Notes under the pieces: model-generated
The model's input: only the letters and a program-made list of their open reading frames with translations
What the model was told of the DNA's origin: nothing
The model's database searches: none
Made by a program: the position numbers and the translations under genes
From: Rhizobium sp. AQ_MP
GTDB lineage: Bacteria > Pseudomonadota > Alphaproteobacteria > Rhizobiales > Rhizobiaceae
Length of the DNA: 64,000 bases
Direction of reading: 5' to 3'
NCBI RefSeq assembly: GCF_014237835.1
Contig: NZ_JACJVI010000018.1
Location: forward strand, 16,665 to 80,664
Shown: positions 17,336 through 25,724 of the stretch, one piece after another
Layout: every line of letters begins with the position of its first letter
Numbering within the stretch: position 1 is the first letter of the stretch

Positions 17336-18175
17336 ATGCAAGAACTGGTCTTCCTACAATCCCTTTGGGCAATGGAGCGCCGCCATACGGACGGCTTCGA
17401 GCGATCCCTTGAAGAGAATATTGCAAAAATCGCCGAGGCGGGTTTCGGTGGTGTGAGTGCCCATTGTCACGATCGCGAGAAGGTGCGGCGGATCGCTGGT
17501 CTTCTACCGAAGGGGTGCACCTATTACGAGGGGCAATGCTTTGTCAGCACGGTCGACGATCTCAAGCCCGTACTTGAGATCGCTGCTGAATTCGGAGTGG
17601 GACACATCGATCTCCACGCGGACATCCGTCCCCGCACGGTGTCAGAATGCATCCCGATCCTAGAGGGTTGGATGCGCCTGGCAGAAGAAGTGAGCTTTCC
17701 CGTCCTCATCGAAACCCATCGCGACCGTATGACGACGGATCTGCATTTCACGCTGGATCTTTTGGAGGCCATGCCGGACCTGCCTTTGCTGGCAGACCTG
17801 TCGCATTATCTCGTCGGTCGCGAATTTGCCTGGCCCGTTCCGGAGGAAAGCCATTCACAAATCGAGCGGATCCTCGACAATTCATGGGCGTTTCACGGTC
17901 GAGTGGCGAGCCGCGAGCAGATTCAGGTCGAGGTCTCCTTTCCCCATCATCGGCAATGGGTGGATCTGTTCCTCGGATGGTGGCGCCTGGGATTCCGGAG
18001 CTGGCGGCACCGCGCCGCTGCCGATGCTGTTCTGCCCTTCGTCTGTGAGCTCGGCCCCAAGCCCTACGCGATCACGGGAGCAGATGGAAACGACATATCC
18101 GACCGATGGAGTGATGCTCTTCTGATGCGTGAAATGGTGGCAGATATCTGGCGGGAAACTGAGACGGGCGCGTGA
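17336..18175 (+). CDS. Xylose-isomerase-like TIM-barrel protein (sugar phosphate isomerase/epimerase family)
   Basis: 279 residues of the AP_endonuc_2 fold. The barrel motifs appear in order: EAGFGGVSAHC, HIDLHADIRP, LIETHRDRMTTD (a metal-ligand Glu strand), LLADLSHYLVG (Asp/His strand), FHGRVAS and LPFVCELGPKPYA (final Glu strand). These are the usual divalent-metal sites for sugar isomerases and epimerases of this fold. The start is the ATG at 17336, with a weak agggtcg before it. It is alone on the plus strand, divergent from the LacI gene behind operators O2/O3, and so coregulated with the P450 operon. No specific substrate can be assigned. Confidence 0.8.
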   Translation: MQELVFLQSLWAMERRHTDGFERSLEENIAKIAEAGFGGVSAHCHDREKVRRIAGLLPKGCTYYEGQCFVSTVDDLKPVLEIAAEFGVGHIDLHADIRPRTVSECIPILEGWMRLAEEVSFPVLIETHRDRMTTDLHFTLDLLEAMPDLPLLADLSHYLVGREFAWPVPEESHSQIERILDNSWAFHGRVASREQIQVEVSFPHHRQWVDLFLGWWRLGFRSWRHRAAADAVLPFVCELGPKPYAITGADGNDISDRWSDALLMREMVADIWRETETGA

Positions 18176-18354
18176 GTGCGCTGATCTGGCGAATTGTGTT
18201 CTGTGGCGTCTCTATCGCTTCAGATACCGCTAAACGCGAGGTTTCTGCTATACAGGAGCTTAGAAAGTTACTGCGGCGATCGTCATCGAGCCCTGACCGC
18301 CCAATGCTGCTGTGCGCGATCGGGTGACGCACGCCTCACGACGGACCATCCGGC

Positions 18355-18745
18355 CATGGAGCGCTTCCACCTCAGCTTCGACCATCCAAGCCGTGCATGG
18401 AGCTTCGGCGGGCGGCTCTACCGGTCGGCCGGCGCGGCCCATGCCCTTCCGGTGACAGCGCCGCGCCCGCAGCACGCCGCCCTCGTCGGCCGCTATCGCA
18501 GCTATTTCCCGTGGTCCCCCACATTCCGCATCGTGCTGCGCGAGGGCCGTCCCTTTCTGTTATCACCGGGCGGGGTGGAGGGACCCGATCCCGATATGGA
18601 ACTCGTCCCGATCGGCGAGAACATGTTCCGCATTGGCGCCGATCCGCGCCTGCCCGAACGGCTGCGGATCGCCGCGACCTGCGACGGCCGCCCTGTCACC
18701 GTCTACCGCGACAGTTGCCGCTATTGCCGCATGTCGCTGGGCTAG
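18355..18745 (+). pseudogene. C-terminal remnant of a serine hydrolase (beta-lactamase-family) protein
   Basis: The frame reads ALVGRYRSYFPWSPTFRIVLRE, then GGVEGPDPDMELVPIGENMFRIG and PRLPERLRIAATCDGR. This resembles the C-terminal beta domain found after the catalytic domain of beta-lactamase-fold serine hydrolases. No catalytic SxxK or YxN region precedes it, and the sequence just upstream (18194-18354) is not protein-like. The gene therefore seems to have lost its 5' part. Assignment is from memory of family C-termini and is tentative. Confidence 0.4.
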
Positions 18746-19122
18746 GACAAGAGCCCTGCTCGGACTGGTCGGGCGGCACTCTAGATCCCGGGCAAAGGTT
18801 GTGGTCGCGGCCTGCGAGGCCTTGCCGGATTTTGTGGCGTCCAAACGCAAAGCCGCCCCGGTGATGCGGAGGCGGTGGGTTTTTCCTGTTTAAACTGGTT
18901 GCGGGGGGCCTGATTGCACAAAGATTTGCATAAAGATCGCGTCGAGATGGCTAAAACTAGCCTTTGTCAAAGCTGGTTATAGACGCGTGCTTACCAGCCA
19001 GTTAGAAACGCGGCACTGGCGCTGCCGATCAGCCCCGATCTGAGCGGCAGACCCGCTTGCAAGATCAGATCGGGGCGGGTGGGGGCGCACCTCTTCGGCT
19101 TTAGCTTTGAGACTGGCTCACG
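18746..19122. other. Non-coding stretch with one hairpin
   Basis: No credible gene. An 11-bp inverted repeat, ccccgatctga (19033-19043) with tcagatcgggg (19065-19075), encloses a 21-nt loop about 50 bp downstream of the transposase remnant stop. It may be an IS end or an old terminator. The rest holds nothing I can recognise. Confidence 0.5.
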
Positions 19123-19580
19123 TCATTCTGCGGCTTCCATGCGCGCCAAAGCCTTCTTCCTTTTGGCGATGACTTCCGGATCGTTCATGAAATTCGTCCG
19201 ACGGCCGGGCTTGCGGCCACGTTTCTGGTAACCGTTTCCAATGCTGCCGTCCCGAATGCCAAACATATGATCTTGCTGACCCGTCCGGGATGGGCCGCTC
19301 CTGCTACGCTCAAGTTCGCGCCTGGCCTGCATCGAAGCTACGATCGACAGCATGTCATCCAGCCGCTTATTGTCGACGACCTGTGCTCGATGCACAGACC
19401 CTAATCTGTCGAAAGCTCTGTAGGGCACGGAAAAGCTGTGATGCATGATCTCCAGCCTGCCGTCCGGGTAACCACAGACGACGACCTTCTGCCCAGCCAG
19501 TGGCTGCGAGATCTCGGTCGGATCGACAATGGACAGCACCTTGTCGTAACGTAGAGTCAAAGCCTGCGACAGGGTCTGGA
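19123..19580 (-). pseudogene. ISNCY-like transposase, C-terminal fragment
   Basis: The reverse frame ends with SQPLAGQKVVVCGYPDGRLEI, SVHRAQVVDNKRLDDMLSIVA, then QQDHMFGIRDGSIGNGYQKRG and KRKKALARMEAAE. This is the conserved tail of large ISNCY-type transposases. About 150 residues remain of a protein normally well over 400. The true fragment begins near 19580; the open frame running on to 19662 is only antisense to the aminotransferase remnant it is fused against. Confidence 0.8.
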
Positions 19581-19874
19581 AGCGTTGATGAGCCGGCATG
19601 ACATCATCGGCCACATCCACGGTCGAGGATTGTTCATCGGCGTCGAGCTGGTGATCGACCACGAAACGAAGGCTCCAGCAAAGCTTGCCGCACGTTGGGT
19701 TCGTGAACGGCTGAAATCGCTTGGCGTGCTCGTCTCGTCGACAGGCCGTTCGGAAACATCATCAAGATCCGCCCGCCTCTGGTCTTCAGCCTGGCAGACG
19801 TTGCGCGATGCCTTGAGACACTCGATCAAGCCATTGGCGAGATACCCGCAGACTTGAGGACAAAAGGCACCTGA
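19577..19874 (+). pseudogene. Class III aminotransferase, C-terminal fragment with a frameshift
   Basis: The plus strand encodes MSRHDIIGHIHGRGLFIGVEL, then a one-base shift near 19745-19748, then FGNIIKIRPPLVFSLADVARC and IGEIPADLRTKGT with TGA at 19872. Together these are the last ~98 residues of a class III PLP aminotransferase, without the catalytic lysine domain. The break at ~19577 abuts the transposase fragment head to head, which suggests an IS-mediated deletion took both 5' halves. Confidence 0.8.
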
Positions 19875-20467
19875 GACAAAGCCAAGTCAACGGCGGGAAC
19901 GCCTCAGATTTTGCCTGATACTGCGCCTTCCCTGCTGGCCGCACCTGCTTCGTTTTGACGGCGGTTCTCTTGCAGAGCCACTGAAACCCTGCCAGAGCAG
20001 GGCAGCCCAACCTTGCGCGCGATCACTGCGGCTTCGGGCGCCTCTCATCGTTTCAGCCCTTGACCGCGAATTGCGGCTTCGCAGCCGGCTTCCGGTCGCG
20101 TTCGCGCACACCAAGACACTGCCGAAAGTCGGAAAAATCCCCGTCCATACTACGAGAATTCACTAAGTAATGCGGGACATCGCGGAGCTATCATCCTTCT
20201 GTTGCAGAGTGGTTGGGGCATCCGCAACAAGCGATCGGACGTCGCGTGCAGGTGATTGGCGAGGGCCCGAAATGCCCATGTTCGATCATCTATTGGCAAA
20301 GCTTGCGGCCGTCATAGCGCGAGACTTAGGCTCCCCCACCCTCGCTGCCTCAACCTGGCCAGCTATGCCTCGGCCAAATGTAAGTGCCCACCAATAAAAT
20401 AAAAATGGTCTCTCGCTCGAGATGCAGAAGCCTCCGCGCGAAGAAAATCCAGAAGGAGAACATCGAC
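19875..20467. other. Intergenic region upstream of the amino-acid transporter operon
   Basis: No supported gene in ~590 bp. Short frames on the minus strand at 19887-20114 are arginine- and serine-rich shadows without motifs. The proximal part (20370-20460) is AT-richer and presumably carries the promoter of the transporter operon. A good RBS (aaggag) precedes the start at 20468. Confidence 0.5.
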
Positions 20468-21277
20468 ATGAAGCGTTCACCGCTTAAACTGATCAGCGCC
20501 ATCGCGCTGATGCTCATGGCAGGCACCGCCAATGCAGCAAGCGTTGCCCCTCCGGCCAATCTCACGCAGGCCGGCAAACTGACATTTTGCGCAGAGTTCG
20601 GCAATCCACCGCTCGGCTTCTATGACGAGGCCCAGGTTCTGACGGGTTTCGAGATTGAACTTGGAACGGAACTGGCCAAGCGGATGGGTCTAGAGGTGCA
20701 ATGGAAGGAGGTCGCCTTTAGTGCCATCATCCCAGCGCTGATGGCAAAGCAGTGTGACGCCATTCTCTCCCAGCTCTTCGACAAGCCGGAGCGTCGCGAA
20801 GTGGTCGACTTCATCAACTATATGTATTCGAGCCAGTCCCTGCTGGCCCCGAAGGGCAACCCGAAGAACATCAAGGGCCTTGCTGACCTCTCTGGCCTGA
20901 AGGTGTCCGTCGGCAACGGAACGACCATTCAGAGCCTTCTCGATGAGCAGAACAAGCTTTTCAAGGAAGCCGGCAAGCCGGAAGCCAACATCGTCGTCTT
21001 CCCGAAGGACGCCGACGCGCGCCAGGCACTGCAGACTGGTCAGGTCGACGCGTATGGCACAACACTGGAAACCGCCGCTTTCTTCTTCACAAAGGCCGGT
21101 CAGATCTTTGACATCGCGGGAGAACCCTTCAACAAGATCAAGACGGGCATGGCGATCCGCAAGGGGGAAGCCGACACGGTCGGTGCGCTTCAGAAGGCCT
21201 TCGATTCCATCCGCGAAGATGGAACCTACATGAAGCTGCTGGAAAAATGGGAACTCGGGGCCGACGCTATCGAATAG
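20468..21277 (+). CDS. Polar amino-acid ABC transporter substrate-binding protein
   Basis: 269 residues with a Sec leader (MKRSPLKLISAIALMLMAG, cleavage after ANAAS). The mature SBP_bac_3 domain follows: KLTFCAEFGNPPLGFYDEAQ, LTGFEIELGTELAKRMGL, KQCDAILSQLFDKPERR, LSGLKVSVGNGTTIQSLL. The ATG at 20468 has aaggag 9 nt upstream; the open frame upstream is not protein-like. It is the first gene of an operon with permease, ATPase and gamma-glutamyltransferase. The ligand is probably an amino acid, opine or gamma-glutamyl compound (inference from the last gene). Confidence 0.92.
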   Translation: MKRSPLKLISAIALMLMAGTANAASVAPPANLTQAGKLTFCAEFGNPPLGFYDEAQVLTGFEIELGTELAKRMGLEVQWKEVAFSAIIPALMAKQCDAILSQLFDKPERREVVDFINYMYSSQSLLAPKGNPKNIKGLADLSGLKVSVGNGTTIQSLLDEQNKLFKEAGKPEANIVVFPKDADARQALQTGQVDAYGTTLETAAFFFTKAGQIFDIAGEPFNKIKTGMAIRKGEADTVGALQKAFDSIREDGTYMKLLEKWELGADAIE

Positions 21278-21287
21278 GACCTGACCC

Positions 21288-22067
21288 ATGAACTTTGATC
21301 CGAGTATCTTCTGGGAGTATCTGCTCAGGCCGAGTACCGTTTATCTGAACGGTCTCTGGCTGACGCTCAGCATCAGCGTCATTGCCCAGGCACTGGGCAC
21401 GGTGCTGGGACTGTTTCTGGCACTCGCGACGATTTCCAGATACCGCTCGCTCAACTTGCCCGCACGATTCTTCGTGTGGGCATTTCGGGGCACACCGCTG
21501 CTCGTGCAGATTGTTTTCATCTACACAGGTCTGGCTGCAGCAGGTCTCTACCGCTTTGAAGACGTTGATCTCGGTATTGCTGTCCTGCCGGGCAACATCC
21601 AGGCCGGCGTCTTGGCACTGACGCTGAATGCCGCTGCCTACATGGCCGAGATCATACGAGCCGGTATAGGGTCCGTAGGCGTTGGCCAGGCAGAAGCCTC
21701 CAAATCGCTGGGCATGACCTATCCCCTCTACATGCGACGCATAATTCTCCCGCAAGCCGCACGTGTCGTCATTCCACCGCTTGGCAATGAGTTCAATGCC
21801 ATGCTGAAGAACACCACCCTTCTCAGCGTTATTGGCGTGCCGGAACTGCTCCTGGCCACGCAGATGGTCACCACGGTGACATTCCGCGTGTTCGAACTGT
21901 ACCTGGTCGTTGCCTGCTACTTCCTGACCCTGACCACACTCTGGGGTTTCATTCAAGTTCGTATCGAACGGAGATACGGAGATCCCGCCGCGCGAGCCGC
22001 CTACAAGAAAGCGGGATCCATCTATCGTCGGATGCTTGGGTTTGGTGCCGTCAAGGAGCCGAAATGA
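21288..22067 (+). CDS. Polar amino-acid ABC transporter permease
   Basis: 259 residues of the HisMQ/GltK type with five or so membrane segments. The N-terminal part GLWLTLSISVIAQALGTVLG, FFVWAFRGTPLLVQI and the EAA loop VGQAEASKSLGMTYPLYMRRIILPQA (given here in two overlapping parts) are typical. Only one permease gene is present, so the channel is presumably a homodimer. It starts 10 bp after the binding-protein stop and overlaps the ATPase start as ATGA. Confidence 0.93.
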   Translation: MNFDPSIFWEYLLRPSTVYLNGLWLTLSISVIAQALGTVLGLFLALATISRYRSLNLPARFFVWAFRGTPLLVQIVFIYTGLAAAGLYRFEDVDLGIAVLPGNIQAGVLALTLNAAAYMAEIIRAGIGSVGVGQAEASKSLGMTYPLYMRRIILPQAARVVIPPLGNEFNAMLKNTTLLSVIGVPELLLATQMVTTVTFRVFELYLVVACYFLTLTTLWGFIQVRIERRYGDPAARAAYKKAGSIYRRMLGFGAVKEPK

Positions 22068-22864
22068 CCAATACGCATGACAACAGGCAGACACCGATCG
22101 TCAGGGTTCGGGGCGTCGAAAAGCGATACGGCGACCTACACGTCCTGAAGGGCATCGATCTCGACGTCTACAAAGGCGAGGTCATCGTCATCGTGGGCTC
22201 TTCGGGATCCGGCAAGACCACCTTCATCCGTTGCATCAATCATTTGGAGAAGATCCAGAATGGCCGCATCGAGGTGAATGGCCATCTGATCGGCTATCGC
22301 GAACAGAATGGTCGGATGGTCGAGGATACGGAGCGCAACATTGCGAGGCAGCGATGCGAAGTGGGAATGGTCTTCCAGCTGTTCCACCTTTTTCCGCATC
22401 TGACGGCCCTCGAGAACATCATCGAAGCGCCGGTGCATGTTCGCAAAATTGGTCGCGAGGAGGCAATCCAGACGGGTCGCGCCCTGCTGGCACGGGTCGG
22501 GCTTGCGGACAAGGAAGACTTCTATCCTTCGCAGTTATCCGGCGGACAACAACAACGTGTAGCCATTGCACGTGCGCTCGCAATGCGGCCATCGGTCATG
22601 CTTTTTGACGAGCCCACCAGCGCGCTCGACCCCGAAATGATCGGCGAGGTGCTGGACGTCATGAAGGAGTTGGCTCGCGAAGGCATGACAATGATTGTCG
22701 TCAGTCATGAGATGGGCTTCGCGCGCGAGGTCGCCAATCGGGTCATCATGATGCACGAAGGACGCATCATCGAGGATGAACCGCCGGAGGTCTTTTTCAC
22801 CGCCCCGAAGCACGAGCGAACGGCCGCCTTCCTCTCGCGCGTCATAGGCAAACGGGACCACTGA
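22064..22864 (+). CDS. Polar amino-acid ABC transporter ATPase
   Basis: 266 residues. Walker A GSSGSGKTT, Q-loop MVFQLFHLFPHL, signature LSGGQQQRV, Walker B VMLFDEPTSALDP and H-loop VVSHEMGF. A ~15-residue insertion after the Walker A beta strands (IGYREQNGRMVEDTERNI) is seen in the HisP/GlnQ subgroup. It is translationally coupled to the permease. About 175 bp separate it from the gamma-glutamyltransferase gene. Confidence 0.94.
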   Translation: MTNTHDNRQTPIVRVRGVEKRYGDLHVLKGIDLDVYKGEVIVIVGSSGSGKTTFIRCINHLEKIQNGRIEVNGHLIGYREQNGRMVEDTERNIARQRCEVGMVFQLFHLFPHLTALENIIEAPVHVRKIGREEAIQTGRALLARVGLADKEDFYPSQLSGGQQQRVAIARALAMRPSVMLFDEPTSALDPEMIGEVLDVMKELAREGMTMIVVSHEMGFAREVANRVIMMHEGRIIEDEPPEVFFTAPKHERTAAFLSRVIGKRDH

Positions 22865-23038
22865 TCCAAAGAGCTGCCAAAAATCAACGCTCGTCCGGCT
22901 CGGACGGGCGTCCACCCGATAGAATATGCCGATGATCCTTGCTCTGATAGCGTGAGACGATCACTGGCGACAGCAAAGGCAAGATCGTTCTGGTGCGGCA
23001 GAGCCGCCGCCCCAGCCTCTTGCAAAACGGAGTTCACG

Positions 23039-24625
23039 ATGCGTGATTTTCAACTTCCTGGCCGCTCCGCCGCAATGGCGATGAATGGAATGGCAGCCAG
23101 CCACAATCCCCACGCGACAAGGGTTGCGATCGAAGTCCTGCGCAGCGGTGGCGCTGCGATCGACGCCGCAGTTGCTGCTGCAGCCGTTCTTGCGGTGGTT
23201 GAACCGCAGCAAACCGGCATCGGCGGGGACTGTTTTGTTCTAATGAGCAAGAACGGCACCGATGAGGTGAGCGGCTATAACGGGTCCGGTCGTACGCCGC
23301 GCGGATTGCCCACCAGCGGTCTTGCCCCGGAGGGCGCGACACAGGTGGAGGACAACAGTCCCCATGCCGTGACCATTCCCGGTGCGATCGATGCCTGGAC
23401 GCGTCTGGTGGCCGACCACGGCCGCAAGGAAATCGGCGAGCTTCTGGCGCCGGCTATCGATTTTGCGCGCAATGGCTTCCCGGTTCATCCAAGGGTAGCC
23501 CGCGATTGGATCGAAGACGCACCACGTCTGCAGCGCGATCCGAACGCCATGAAGGTTTTCCTGCCCAAGGGCCGGCCGATGCGTGCCGGTGAAGTCTTCC
23601 GCAATCCAGGGCTGGCCGAGGCGCTGGACCTTATTGCTCGAAACGGCCGAGATGGGTTCTACAAGGGACCGGTTGCGAAAGAAATCGTCGAATATCTGCG
23701 CGGCCTGGGCGGATACCACACGGAAGATGACTTTGCGATCACGCAAGGGGAATATGTAACGCCGGTACGCACGACCTATCGCGGCATGGAAGTCTGCCAG
23801 ATCCCGCCAAACAACCAGGGCATCACGGCGCTTCTGATGCTGAACATCCTGGAAGGTTACGATCTCTCTGAACTTCAACCGATGAGCGCCGAGCGGCTTC
23901 ACCTGGAAGTCGAAGCCGGACGTCTCGCCTATCGCGATCGCGACGCCTTCGTCTGCGATACATCAAAAGCCTCCTTCCCCTTTGAAGAGATCCTGTCCAA
24001 GGACTATGCCGCGCGGCTGCGTGCCGAAATCAGCACGGACCGTTTCGCAGCCCATCTGCCCCCACCGCTGATGCGCCGAACCGATACGGTCTATCTCACC
24101 GTGGTAGACCGTGATCGCAACTGCGTCAGTTTCATCAATTCCGTCTACTGGGGTTTCGGGTCGACGCGGGTGTCACCGACCTATGGCATCACCTTGCAGA
24201 ACCGGGGCATGGGCTTCTCGCTCAACCCGGACCATCCGAACGCAATCGGACCCGGCAAGCGCCCCCTCCATACCATCATGCCCGGCATGACATTGAAGGA
24301 CGGGCGACCCTATCTGGTTTACGGCGTCATGGGCGGGGACTATCAACCCTTCGGGCATACGCATGTGCTCACCGGCGTCACGGATTTCGGCCTTGATCCG
24401 CAGGAGGCGATCGACCAGCCGCGCATCTTCCACAGCATGGGCGAAACCATCGTCGAACGCGGAATTCCAGGGGCCGCGATCAGAGGGCTTCAGGAAATGG
24501 GCCACAAGGTCGTCGTTGCACCGGAGCCCCACGGCGGCGGGCAGATGATCATGATCGACTGGAAGGAAGGCGTTCTGATCGGCGGATCGGACAGCCGCAT
24601 GGATGGATGCGCGCTCGGTTATTGA
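23039..24625 (+). CDS. Gamma-glutamyltransferase family protein
   Basis: 528 residues; an Ntn-hydrolase that cleaves or transfers gamma-glutamyl groups after self-processing into large and small chains. The large-chain start AASHNPHATRVAIEVLRSGG and GGDCFVLM are typical. The self-cleavage nucleophile is Thr350 in RRTDTVYLTVVD, followed by the PLHTIMPGM and YGVMGGDYQPFGH segments of the small chain. There is no Sec leader, so it is probably cytoplasmic, acting on an imported gamma-glutamyl compound. The ATG at 23039 has ggag upstream; longer open frame upstream is not conserved-looking. It is last in the importer operon. Confidence 0.92.
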   Translation: MRDFQLPGRSAAMAMNGMAASHNPHATRVAIEVLRSGGAAIDAAVAAAAVLAVVEPQQTGIGGDCFVLMSKNGTDEVSGYNGSGRTPRGLPTSGLAPEGATQVEDNSPHAVTIPGAIDAWTRLVADHGRKEIGELLAPAIDFARNGFPVHPRVARDWIEDAPRLQRDPNAMKVFLPKGRPMRAGEVFRNPGLAEALDLIARNGRDGFYKGPVAKEIVEYLRGLGGYHTEDDFAITQGEYVTPVRTTYRGMEVCQIPPNNQGITALLMLNILEGYDLSELQPMSAERLHLEVEAGRLAYRDRDAFVCDTSKASFPFEEILSKDYAARLRAEISTDRFAAHLPPPLMRRTDTVYLTVVDRDRNCVSFINSVYWGFGSTRVSPTYGITLQNRGMGFSLNPDHPNAIGPGKRPLHTIMPGMTLKDGRPYLVYGVMGGDYQPFGHTHVLTGVTDFGLDPQEAIDQPRIFHSMGETIVERGIPGAAIRGLQEMGHKVVVAPEPHGGGQMIMIDWKEGVLIGGSDSRMDGCALGY

Positions 24626-24645
24626 GCGCTTCCGGCAATCCTATG

Positions 24646-24682
24646 TCTCCGCCCTTTGAGCACATGCCCCGAAGGGCGGAGA
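24646..24682. terminator. Stem-loop between convergent gamma-glutamyltransferase and deacetylase genes
   Basis: tctccgccctt (24646-24656) pairs with aagggcggaga (24672-24682), an 11-bp stem with a 15-nt loop. It is placed 21 bp after one stop and 14 bp before the convergent stop. It could serve both transcripts. Confidence 0.6.
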
Positions 24683-24695
24683 TGAAGAGCCAGAT

Positions 24696-25724
24696 TTAGA
24701 GGCGACGGCTGGGCTCCAGCACTCTGGCAACACAATCCCCCAGCGCAGCCTTGTCATAGCCTCCCTCGAAGACGAACATCCTCGGTAGCTTCAGCGCCGC
24801 GATCGCTTCGCCGATGCGGGAGAAGTCCTCTTGTCTGAGGTTCAGCTTGCCCGAGGGATCGCCCCGGTAGCCGTCCACGCCGAGCGCGATCACAATATAA
24901 TCGGGGGCGAAGTCATGGATCCTGGCGCGCGCGGCGTCGAGTGCAACAGAGTAGATTTCCATAGTTGAGCCGGGCTGGAGTGGCAGGTTGAGGTTAAACC
25001 CCTCACCGGCTCCACCTCCGATCTCATCGGCATATCCGGAGAAGTACGGGTAATCATCGGCAGGATCCGTGTGGATCGACACTGTCAGAACATCGGAGTT
25101 CTTCCAGAATATGTCTTGTGTGCCGTTGCCGTGATGCGCATCCACGTCGAGAACAGCGACACGGGCTCCGCTCGCTGCAAGTGTCGAGGCTGCGAGCGCC
25201 GTGTGGTTGAGGTAACTGGTTCCACCTCCCATGTCGCGACAGGCGTGATGGCCCGGCGGTCTTACGAGTGCAAATGACGATTTGCCGGAAGCCAGCAGAT
25301 GCTCGGCAGCGCTTCGGGCAGCCCCGGCTGCCCCTGTCGCCGCGGACCAGACATGCTGAGTAACCGGGCTCACCCCGTCGAAGAAGTAGTAGCCGAGCTT
25401 GCCTTCGATAGCCCTTGGAGGGCGCGGCGGGCGGTTCCGGTGCGGCCAGACGAAGGCGATGCCGTCATGTTCGTCACCGAAACCCGCAGTCCATTCGTCC
25501 CAAGCGGTTTCAAGGAATGACAGGTAATCCAGATCATGAATGGCAAGGAGATCCGCTGCCGTCAGAGGCAGGCAGTCTACCGGAGCCTTGAACCCCCTTT
25601 CCGCCAGCACTCCCCACACGAGGTCTATCCGGTCGGCGGTTTCGATCGTCGGAACCAGTTCTCCCGGAACAAGCTCGCATCGTGCTTCATGCGCGCGATG
25701 CCCGCCATGGCTGAAGATTTTCAT
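24696..25724 (-). CDS. Histone-deacetylase-family amidohydrolase (acetylpolyamine amidohydrolase-like)
   Basis: 342 residues of the zinc-dependent deacetylase fold. RPPGHHACRDMGGGTSYLNH gives the tandem-His general base, VLDVDAHHGNGTQ gives zinc ligands Asp and His, ALGVDGYRGDP supplies the second zinc Asp, and FEGGYDKAALG carries the catalytic Tyr loop. Bacterial members remove acetyl groups from acetylpolyamines or related amides. The start overlaps the permease stop (ATGA), so it is coupled to a betaine-type importer, which suggests it deacylates the imported compound. Its 3' end is duplicated as a relic at 8449-8550. Confidence 0.9.
   Translation of the reverse strand: MKIFSHGGHRAHEARCELVPGELVPTIETADRIDLVWGVLAERGFKAPVDCLPLTAADLLAIHDLDYLSFLETAWDEWTAGFGDEHDGIAFVWPHRNRPPRPPRAIEGKLGYYFFDGVSPVTQHVWSAATGAAGAARSAAEHLLASGKSSFALVRPPGHHACRDMGGGTSYLNHTALAASTLAASGARVAVLDVDAHHGNGTQDIFWKNSDVLTVSIHTDPADDYPYFSGYADEIGGGAGEGFNLNLPLQPGSTMEIYSVALDAARARIHDFAPDYIVIALGVDGYRGDPSGKLNLRQEDFSRIGEAIAALKLPRMFVFEGGYDKAALGDCVARVLEPSRRL

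Noticed and set aside
19887..20114. A short Arg/Ser-rich minus-strand frame
   Set aside because: Low complexity and no start signal, inside a decayed region.
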